5,011 bases of DNA from Flavobacterium sp. (GTDB lineage Bacteria; Bacteroidota; Bacteroidia; Flavobacteriales; Flavobacteriaceae): contig JAGNPF010000147.1 in NCBI GenBank assembly GCA_017989775.1, positions 1 to 5,011 of the forward strand, read 5' to 3'. Each line of letters opens with the position of its first letter. The stretch's first letter is position 1. The notes beneath the pieces are model-generated. The model worked only from the letters and a program-made list of their open reading frames with translations. It was not told the DNA's origin and ran no database searches. Below are positions 1-5,011 of this stretch, piece by piece. Position numbers and translations under genes: made by a program.

Positions 1-2
1 AA

Positions 3-212
3 ATTGTAAACGGACACCAATTTGCCAAAACAGGAAGAAAATATTCTTGGCCGGCACAAATGATATTGGAAAACATCGCGCGATTGGAAGTATATTGGTA
101 CGAAACTTTCAACGACAAGAACAAAGTGATTCCGACTTTCCTGGAAGGACAAATTTTACAAAATTTCTTGGACGAAAACGCAAAATTGCCAAGGTGGAAT
201 GTGGCTTTCTAA
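3..212 (+). CDS. C-terminal fragment of an unrecognised protein (5' end outside window)
   Basis: The third forward frame is open from the window edge to a TAA at 210-212 and encodes 69 residues. They are rich in aromatic residues and end in LPRWNVAF. The composition (many Trp, Tyr and Phe, mixed charge, likely helical stretches such as QMILENIARLEVYW) looks like a soluble protein domain. The competing frame, which runs on to a TGA at 233-235, gives a basic, low-quality translation, so I prefer this one. Its stop lies 22 nt before a strong terminator, as expected for the last gene of a transcript. I do not recognise the family and assign no function. No transmembrane segment or known catalytic motif is visible in this part. 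Confidence 0.7.
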   Translation: MVNGHQFAKTGRKYSWPAQMILENIARLEVYWYETFNDKNKVIPTFLEGQILQNFLDENAKLPRWNVAF

Positions 213-234
213 ACCACAAATTCCAAGATAATTG

Positions 235-267
235 AAATGCCCGCGTAATTCGTTGGGCATTTTTTTT
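235..267 (+). terminator. Rho-independent terminator after the first gene
   Basis: The perfect 8-bp arms AAATGCCC (235-242) and GGGCATTT (255-262) face each other across a 12-nt loop. Within that loop, CG (244-245) and CG (251-252) can add two more pairs. A run of eight T (260-267) begins inside the 3' arm. This is a classic intrinsic terminator and sits just after the stop at 212. It separates the upstream transcript from fabG. Confidence 0.85.
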
Positions 268-295
268 GGAGCGACCCACATTATTCCTATATTTG
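266..295 (+). promoter_or_regulatory. Bacteroidota-type housekeeping promoter for fabG
   Basis: A perfect match to the Bacteroidota -7 element TAnnTTTG lies at 288-295 (TATATTTG). A TTG that fits the -33 element lies at 266-268, with 19 nt between them, inside the 17-23 nt range known for Flavobacterium promoters. Transcription would start near 300-303, giving a short A-rich leader of about 30 nt before the ATG at 331. That leader has no Shine-Dalgarno sequence, which is usual in this phylum. The -33 TTG overlaps the end of the preceding terminator's T-run. No operator or riboswitch-like structure is visible. Confidence 0.65.
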
Positions 296-330
296 GAACT
301 CAAAAAAATAAATAAACTTATACCCTAAAT

Positions 331-1077
331 ATGAAATTACTCGAAGGAAAAGTAGCCATCATCACTGGCGCAAGTCGCGGAATCGGAAAAGGAATCGCTG
401 AAGTTTTTGCAAAACACGGTGCCAACGTGGCATTTACGTATAGTTCATCCGTGGAATCGGCACAAGCTTTGGAAAAAGAATTGAATGCCTTGGGCATCAA
501 AGCCAAAGGATACCAATCCAACGCAGCCGATTTCAACGAAGCGCAAACCTTCGTGGATGCTGTTTTGGCCGAATTTGGAACCGTGGATATATTGATCAAC
601 AACGCTGGAATAACCAAAGACAATTTGTTGATGCGCATGTCCGAAGCAGATTTCGACCAAGTAATCAACGTAAATTTGAAATCGGTTTTCAATATGACCA
701 AAGCCATTCAAAAAACGTTCTTGAAACAACGTGCCGGATCCATCATCAATATTAGTTCCGTTGTGGGAGTTTCCGGGAATGCCGGTCAAACCAACTATGC
801 CGCTTCCAAAGCCGGCGCCATCGGATTCACCAAATCGGTAGCCTTGGAATTGGGTTCAAGAAACATTCGTTGCAACGCCATTGCTCCAGGATTTATCGAG
901 ACTGAAATGACGGCCAAATTGAGCGAAGACGTGGTAAAAGGCTGGAGAGAAGGTATTCCGTTGAAACGTGGAGGAACTGCCGAAGACGTTGCGAACGCTT
1001 GTCTTTTCTTGGCTTCCGATATGAGTGCTTATGTTACGGGACAAGTCTTGAATGTTTGCGGAGGAATGCTTACCTAA
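331..1077 (+). CDS. fabG: 3-oxoacyl-[ACP] reductase (short-chain dehydrogenase)
   Basis: This 248-residue cytoplasmic enzyme has the usual length for FabG. It should reduce 3-oxoacyl-ACP to (R)-3-hydroxyacyl-ACP with NADPH, the first reduction of each fatty-acid elongation cycle. The Rossmann fold carries the cofactor motif TGASRGIG (residues 12-19); Arg16 suits NADPH. NNAG lies at 90-93. The catalytic tetrad is complete: Asn115, Ser143, Tyr156 and Lys160 (YAASK). The PG motif (APGFIETEM, about 185-193) and the C-terminal GGM end are also typical. The ATG at 331 is well placed behind a promoter and leaves the usual short N-terminus (MKLLEGKVAIITG). It stands apart from other fab genes such as acpP or fabF, so a role as a secondary SDR with another 3-oxoacyl substrate cannot be excluded. 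The downstream VWA gene follows after 102 nt. Confidence 0.93.
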   Translation: MKLLEGKVAIITGASRGIGKGIAEVFAKHGANVAFTYSSSVESAQALEKELNALGIKAKGYQSNAADFNEAQTFVDAVLAEFGTVDILINNAGITKDNLLMRMSEADFDQVINVNLKSVFNMTKAIQKTFLKQRAGSIINISSVVGVSGNAGQTNYAASKAGAIGFTKSVALELGSRNIRCNAIAPGFIETEMTAKLSEDVVKGWREGIPLKRGGTAEDVANACLFLASDMSAYVTGQVLNVCGGMLT

Positions 1078-1080
1078 AAA

Positions 1081-1176
1081 AGTGTTCAGTGTTCAGATTT
1101 TTAGTATTCAGAGAATACAGGAATTGACCACTAAAGTGCACTGAACACTAAAGAACCGACCACTGATTACTAAAAA
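1081..1176 (+). repeat. Intergenic degenerate heptamer repeats with inverted arms
   Basis: The spacer between fabG and the VWA gene is built from short GTGTTCA-like units. AGTGTTC occurs twice in tandem (1081-1094), followed by the relative AGTATTC (1103-1109). The second half carries the opposite orientation: ACTAAAG (1130-1136), ACTGAAC (1140-1146), ACTGATT (1162-1168). AGTGTTCAGTG (1081-1091) is a perfect inverted copy of CACTGAACACT (1139-1149). The stretch 1098-1111 pairs with 1163-1176 at 13 of 14 positions. These two pairings cross, so they cannot form one simple hairpin together. A small hairpin, GTATTC-AGA-GAATAC, lies at 1104-1118. It is not followed by a T-run, so it is not a standard terminator. 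No TAnnTTTG promoter was found here. Confidence 0.75.
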
Positions 1177-1179
1177 GAA

Positions 1180-3207
1180 ATGACTACAAACACGATTCTA
1201 TTACTATTGTTATCTATATTAATAGCGGGCGGTTTGTCGTTTTTTCAATATTTTTACAAAGTCAAAACCAAGTCGAAAGTGAACTTGGTTTTGGCTTTTT
1301 TGCGTTTTTTGTCCATTTTCGGGATATTGTTGTTGTTGATTAATCCGATAATGAGTCGAAAAACACTGGAAACCATCAAAACGCCTTTGCCCATCGTGGT
1401 GGACAATTCGAGTTCCATTGCCGATTTGAACGCCAAAGAAATGACTTTGGAATTGTACAAAAAACTGTTCCAAAACAAAGAGCTGCAAGAGAAATTCGAT
1501 GTTCAATCGTATCGATTCGACAGCGATTTTCAACAATCGCAAGGATTTGATTTCAAGGGAACCCAAACCAATCTGGACGAAGTGGCCAAAAACCTGAAAG
1601 GCATTTATAAAAACACGATTTTCCCAACAGTTTTGATTACGGACGGAAACCAAACTTCGGGAAATGATTATGTCTATTCTTTTGATGCCAACAACACCGT
1701 TTACCCTTTAATAGTAGGCGATACCACCAAATTTCTGGATTTGAAAGTCACCCAGTTGAATGTCAACAAATATGCTTTTCACAAGAATAAATTTCCCGTG
1801 GAAGTATTTTTGAACTATTCCGGAAACAAAAGTATTACGGCAAACTTTAGTATTTCGCAAGGAAATTCGGTTTTGAGCAAACAAACTGTTTCTTTTTCCC
1901 CCTCCAAAAAATCGATGATTTTGAATGTTTTGCTTCCTGCCGAGAAAGTGGGTTTGCAAGTTTTTAAAGCCACGATTTCGTCTAGCCAAAAAGAAAAAAA
2001 CACCTACAACAACACCAAAAATTTTGCCGTTGAAGTCATCGATCAAAAGACGAATGTGGCGATTGTTTCGGCAATAAATCATCCCGATTTGGGAGCCTTG
2101 AAGCGGGCAATTGAATCTAATGCTCAACGTAAAGCTACAGTTGTTAATCCAAACGCTGTCAATTCGTTGCAAGATTACAACATCCTGATTTTGTATCAAC
2201 CAACAAATGAGTTTAAATCAATTTTTGAGAAAAACAAATTGGCGGGAATCAACACTTTTATTGTCACGGGTAACAACACGGATTTCAATTTTTTGAACCA
2301 ACAGCAAAACAATTTGGTTTTTAAAATGAGTGGACAAAAAGAAGATTATTTGGCCGATTTCAATTCGCAATTCAATCTTTTTGCGATGGATGACATAGGT
2401 TTCGAAAATTTCCCGCCCCTTCAAAATCCTTTCGGGACGGTAACAACCAACGCAACGGTTTCGACTTTGCTTTCGTCCAAAATCAGGAATATTGACACGA
2501 ATGCTCCTTTATTGGCTTTTGCCGAAAATCAAGGCAAACGCTCGGCTTTTCTTTTGGGAGAAAACCTTTGGAAATGGCGTTTGCAAAGTCATATCGACAA
2601 TCAGTCTTTCGAAAAATATGATGTTTTTGTGGATAAAATCATCCAGTTTTTGGCATCCAATGATTTCAGGAAATCATTGGTGGTGAACCACGAAAGTTTC
2701 TACAATTCTGGGGAAGGAATCGAGATTTTGGCTTCCTATTTCAACAAAAACTACGAATTTGACGAAAAAGCACGTTTGACCATTTCGGTAACGAACACCA
2801 AAACGAAACAAACCAAAAACTACGATTTGCTGAAAGGAAACAATTCTTTCAAAGCCAACCTTGACGGGCTTTCGGCCGGAGCTTATGATTTTTCGGTTCG
2901 AGAATTGAATTCAAAAACATCTTATTCCAGTCATTTTGAAATTCTGGATTTTGACATCGAAAAGCAGTTCGTCAATCCCGATGTGGAAAAATTATCCCAA
3001 TTGGCAACGCAAACACAGGGCAAGGTTCATTATCCGAACCAAGTGGATGATTTAATCAAAAGTCTATTGGAAAACGAAGACTACAAAGCTGTCCAGAAAG
3101 AAATCATCAGCAAGACTCCTTTGGTTGACTGGGTTTGGTTGTTGGTTTTACTGGCCGTAACCTTGGCTTCCGAGTGGTTTTTGAGGAAATACAACGGGAT
3201 GCTTTAA
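1180..3207 (+). CDS. Membrane-anchored VWA-domain protein with glutamine-amidotransferase-like region
   Basis: This 675-residue envelope protein probably mediates metal-dependent protein contacts; its exact role is unknown. Two hydrophobic segments lie near residues 4-25 and 36-57, and a third at about 650-666 precedes the basic end EWFLRKYNGML. A von Willebrand A fold follows, with a MIDAS metal site: DNSSS (Asp75, Ser77, Ser79), Thr130 in GTQTNL, and Asp155 in ITDG. Residues about 185-287 look like a CARDB/Ig-type beta domain. Residues about 292-492 resemble the amidotransferase-like fold found in related VWA proteins, ending in the typical GENLWKWRL. Residues about 500-590 form another beta-rich domain. 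The whole chain has no cysteine, so the amidotransferase-like part cannot be a working class I enzyme. It resembles Bat/DUF4159-type membrane proteins, but no batA, batB or moxR gene is present in the window. The start is the first ATG, just after the repeat spacer. The transporter gene begins 28 nt downstream. Confidence 0.85.
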   Translation: MTTNTILLLLLSILIAGGLSFFQYFYKVKTKSKVNLVLAFLRFLSIFGILLLLINPIMSRKTLETIKTPLPIVVDNSSSIADLNAKEMTLELYKKLFQNKELQEKFDVQSYRFDSDFQQSQGFDFKGTQTNLDEVAKNLKGIYKNTIFPTVLITDGNQTSGNDYVYSFDANNTVYPLIVGDTTKFLDLKVTQLNVNKYAFHKNKFPVEVFLNYSGNKSITANFSISQGNSVLSKQTVSFSPSKKSMILNVLLPAEKVGLQVFKATISSSQKEKNTYNNTKNFAVEVIDQKTNVAIVSAINHPDLGALKRAIESNAQRKATVVNPNAVNSLQDYNILILYQPTNEFKSIFEKNKLAGINTFIVTGNNTDFNFLNQQQNNLVFKMSGQKEDYLADFNSQFNLFAMDDIGFENFPPLQNPFGTVTTNATVSTLLSSKIRNIDTNAPLLAFAENQGKRSAFLLGENLWKWRLQSHIDNQSFEKYDVFVDKIIQFLASNDFRKSLVVNHESFYNSGEGIEILASYFNKNYEFDEKARLTISVTNTKTKQTKNYDLLKGNNSFKANLDGLSAGAYDFSVRELNSKTSYSSHFEILDFDIEKQFVNPDVEKLSQLATQTQGKVHYPNQVDDLIKSLLENEDYKAVQKEIISKTPLVDWVWLLVLLAVTLASEWFLRKYNGML

Positions 3208-3243
3208 ATGATTAATTACCCTAAAATAAATTTTCTTGAATAA
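3208..3243 (+). other. 11-codon ORF between VWA gene and yeiH, possible leader or trace of a frameshift
   Basis: An ATG directly follows the VWA stop codon (TAA 3205-3207) and opens MINYPKINFLE, which stops at TAA 3241-3243. It overlaps the proposed TTG start of yeiH (3236) in another frame, so ribosomes ending here could restart on yeiH. Alternatively, removing a single T from the run at 3231-3234 would join this ATG in frame to yeiH and give a 335-residue product starting MINYPKINFLNKTD. The sequence alone does not decide between a coupling ORF, a chance ORF and a base error. Confidence 0.3.
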
Positions 3244-4213
3244 AACAGATAACAGTCAGGACAAAACCACTTTTCCAATATTTGAAAAAAACAGTACTCT
3301 GCAAAAAATATTTTTTGTTTTATTGTTGGTTGTTTGCGCCCTGTTTCCCATTTCGCCACCCACGGCATTGTTGCTGGGATTGGTTGTTGCCAATCTTTCC
3401 GGTCATCCTTTTTTGCCATTCAACCACATTGCCATTCGTTATTTGCTCCAAATATCGGTCGTGGGATTGGGGTTTGGGATGAGTGTCACAAGCGCTTTGG
3501 CAATTGGCTCCACCAGTTTTACGTTTACTTTTATATCGATTGTGGCTACAATTGGAGTCGGATTTTTGTTGGGTAAATGGTTGTCCATTGAAAAGAAAAC
3601 CTCCCACCTGATTGCCTGTGGTACGGCCATTTGTGGGGGAAGCGCCATTGCGGCAATTGCCCCGATAATCAAGTCTGACGAGAAACAAACTTCGGTAGCC
3701 TTGGGCGTGATTTTCATCTTGAATTCCATCGCTCTTTTTTTGTTCCCGATGATTGGCCATTGGTTAAACTTGACACAACAGGAGTTTGGATTGTGGTGCG
3801 CCATAGCCATTCACGACACCAGCTCGGTAGTGGGAGCGGCCAATAAATATGGAACCGAAGCATTGCAAATTGCCACTACCGTAAAATTGGCAAGAGCCTT
3901 GTGGATTATCCCCATCGCATTGATTACAACTTTTGTGTTTAAAAGTAAATCCGGTAAAATCAAAATCCCTTATTTTATTGGATTGTTTATCTTGGCAATG
4001 CTCATCAACACTTATGTTCCTCAAGTGTCCGCTTATTCTCAAAGTATTGTGGCTGTTGCCAAAGTTGGACTGACACTTACTTTATTCCTGATTGGTTCTG
4101 GACTTAATTTCAACACCTTGCGGTCTGTTGGATTCAAACCTTTGTTTCAGGGAATACTGCTTTGGGCTTTCATAACAGTGGTATCCTTGACGGCAATCGT
4201 GTATTTCAATTAG
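3236..4213 (+). CDS. yeiH: YeiH/UPF0324 family transporter (putative sulfate exporter)
   Basis: This is a multi-pass inner-membrane protein of 325 residues, close to the usual family length. Family members are annotated as putative sulfate exporters, but the substrate is not firmly known. Visible family signatures are SPPTALLLGLVVANLSGHP (40-58), LLQISVVGLGFGM (70-82), the glycine-rich GTAICGGSAIAAIAPII (129-145), HDTSSVVGAA (193-202) and TTVKLARALWIIP (214-226). The rest is a series of about ten hydrophobic helices, with a last one near 301-323. The hydrophilic N-terminus (1-23) precedes the first helix. No in-frame ATG exists before residue 82, and a TAA at 3227 blocks extension upstream, so TTG at 3236 is the best start (ATT at 3230 and CTG at 3299 are weaker). 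It is 28 nt after the VWA stop, so the two are probably co-transcribed. Its stop overlaps the convergent DUF1275 gene. Confidence 0.88.
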   Translation: MNKTDNSQDKTTFPIFEKNSTLQKIFFVLLLVVCALFPISPPTALLLGLVVANLSGHPFLPFNHIAIRYLLQISVVGLGFGMSVTSALAIGSTSFTFTFISIVATIGVGFLLGKWLSIEKKTSHLIACGTAICGGSAIAAIAPIIKSDEKQTSVALGVIFILNSIALFLFPMIGHWLNLTQQEFGLWCAIAIHDTSSVVGAANKYGTEALQIATTVKLARALWIIPIALITTFVFKSKSGKIKIPYFIGLFILAMLINTYVPQVSAYSQSIVAVAKVGLTLTLFLIGSGLNFNTLRSVGFKPLFQGILLWAFITVVSLTAIVYFN

Positions 4214-4949
4214 GCAACCTATTTTGGCTTTTTTTCCTTTTGATCAAATGGAATTTTAGACGGAAAAAATCATACCATTGTGCAATCAACAGAAAAAATG
4301 CGGCTACAAAAAGCGTTTTTATTTCGAGTGTCTGATAGATGATTCCACCGGAAAAACATCCGATAAAAAAGAAGGTGATGATGGACAACCGCAAATAGAT
4401 ACTGGTTTTCAATTTTTTCACTTCTTCTGGTTTTCTGTAAAAAAACAATTGCGACAATTCGATTCCCAAATCGGTGAAAAGTCCCGTCAAATGGGTGGTT
4501 CGAACAATGGATTTTGAAATATTGGTCACCAACGAGTTTTGGATTCCCATTGCAAAAAGCAGAAAGAAGGCTGTTAATTTTCCTCCGAAAGAGCCCAAGC
4601 CCAAATTGGTTCCGAAAAAACCAATGGCAATCAAAATGAACATTTCCAAAGTAATGGGAAACAAATGGGAAAGTTGCGGGTTTCTTATGGAAATCAATTC
4701 TTCCAAAAAACTGGAGAGAAACGAACCAAACAGGAAGAAAAGGGTGAAAACAAGAAACGTGATGGCGGCGGAATATTCGTGTTTCATCATCTCTTCGGCA
4801 AAATAAGCAAAATGGCCGGTCACGTTCGTGGTCAAAGTTTTCAATGCCAAAAGCCCCGTAATGTTGACTAATCCTGCTACAAACGACAGCAAAGTGGCCA
4901 ATCGTAAATCATGTGCAAAAGTCCTGTTTTTTCCTTTGTGACGAAACAT
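4206..4949 (-). CDS. DUF1275 (YoaK-type) membrane protein
   Basis: This 247-residue integral membrane protein has about six helices (approximately 17-37, 61-83, 99-117, 123-140, 184-206, 209-227). The DUF1275 signatures are clear: SFVAGLVNITGLLAL (22-36) running into TTNVTGHFAYFAEE (40-53), and MGIQNSLVTNISKSIVRTTHLTGLFTDLGIELSQ (134-167), the paired 'N-V/I-T-G' and 'G-x-QN' elements of the family. The molecular function is unknown; a transport role is often assumed. The N-terminus (MFRHKGKNRTFAH) and the tail (LIKRKKSQNRLPN) are basic, which suits cytoplasmic ends. The ATG at 4947-4949 is the natural start, 7 nt after the stop of the upstream minus-strand gene, so the two are probably one operon. 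The TGA stop lies inside the 3' end of yeiH. No promoter was seen directly upstream. Confidence 0.87.
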   Translation of the reverse strand: MFRHKGKNRTFAHDLRLATLLSFVAGLVNITGLLALKTLTTNVTGHFAYFAEEMMKHEYSAAITFLVFTLFFLFGSFLSSFLEELISIRNPQLSHLFPITLEMFILIAIGFFGTNLGLGSFGGKLTAFFLLFAMGIQNSLVTNISKSIVRTTHLTGLFTDLGIELSQLFFYRKPEEVKKLKTSIYLRLSIITFFFIGCFSGGIIYQTLEIKTLFVAAFFLLIAQWYDFFRLKFHLIKRKKSQNRLPN

Positions 4950-4956
4950 AAATTAT

Positions 4957-5011
4957 TTATTTCACGAATTCAATCTTTTGGATGTCGATTTTTTTAAAGT
5001 TGTGTAAAGAT
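4957..5011 (-). CDS. C-terminal end of an upstream minus-strand gene (partial)
   Basis: Reading the minus strand from the window edge, one frame stays open for 17 codons and ends at TAA (4957-4959), giving SLHNFKKIDIQKIEFVK. The other two frames stop, one after five codons and one close to the DUF1275 start. The lysine-rich ending and the 7-nt gap to the DUF1275 start codon fit a gene end within an operon. The piece is too short to assign to a family, and an untranslated leader of the DUF1275 gene is the alternative reading. Confidence 0.4.
   Translation of the reverse strand, partial: SLHNFKKIDIQKIEFVK

Noticed and set aside
47..235. Alternative forward frame ending at TGA 233-235 (MAGTNDIGKH...)
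   Set aside because: The overlapping frame 3-212 gives a much more protein-like translation and is open from the window edge. This one is basic and low quality.
1104..1118. Small hairpin GTATTC-AGA-GAATAC as a possible fabG terminator
   Set aside because: It has only six AT-rich pairs and no T-run after it. It is better explained as part of the heptamer repeat spacer.
1708..2199. 163-codon minus-strand open frame antisense to the VWA gene
   Set aside because: It is antisense to a coherent VWA protein, and the translation has an unnatural composition and no recognisable motif.
3320..3760. 146-codon minus-strand open frame antisense to yeiH
   Set aside because: It lies wholly inside the well-supported yeiH gene. 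Its translation is full of Asn, Gln, Gly and Arg with no domain pattern, typical of an antisense shadow.
1180..4213. Possible defence or novel operon formed by the VWA protein and the YeiH transporter
   Set aside because: VWA proteins occur in some defence systems, but there is no nuclease, protein phosphatase, kinase or ATPase partner here. The flanking genes are ordinary chromosomal types with no mobile-element signs.
4239..4248. Palindrome TTTGATCAAA
   Set aside because: It lies within DUF1275 coding sequence (FHLIK region) and has no partner site or promoter nearby. It is probably chance in AT-rich DNA.

Overview
The window looks like Bacteroidota chromosome, most likely Flavobacterium or a close relative. 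It is AT-rich, the coding is dense, and starts lack Shine-Dalgarno sequences. One upstream region matches the Bacteroidota housekeeping promoter (TTG, 19 nt, TAnnTTTG), and all four complete proteins read like flavobacterial versions of known families. The genus is inferred from style; no marker gene is present.

Layout: bases 3-212 are the 3' end of an unrecognised + strand gene, closed by a strong intrinsic terminator (235-267). A promoter (266-295) abuts that terminator and drives fabG (331-1077), a complete 3-oxoacyl-ACP-reductase-type SDR. A 102-nt spacer (1078-1179) is filled with degenerate heptamer inverted repeats. Next comes a 675-residue membrane-anchored VWA protein with a glutamine-amidotransferase-like middle (1180-3207). 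Then, 28 nt on, there is a YeiH/UPF0324 membrane transporter (3236-4213) that appears to start at TTG. Tail to tail with it, overlapping by 8 bp, is a minus-strand DUF1275/YoaK membrane protein (4206-4949). Upstream of that, at the window edge, is the probable 3' end of another minus-strand gene (4957-5011).

The + strand genes fabG, VWA and yeiH probably form one transcription unit or two closely coupled ones: no clear promoter or terminator separates them, although the repeat spacer leaves this open. The two minus-strand genes are 7 nt apart and probably form an operon that converges on it. The three genes share no obvious pathway (lipid synthesis, envelope VWA protein, anion-type export).

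I found no mobile element, CRISPR array, RNA gene, defence system or biosynthetic cluster. Nothing here is strong evidence for an undescribed system. The most unusual points are the inverted heptamer spacer, the TTG start with an 11-codon overlapping ORF before yeiH, and the cysteine-free amidotransferase-like domain in the VWA protein.
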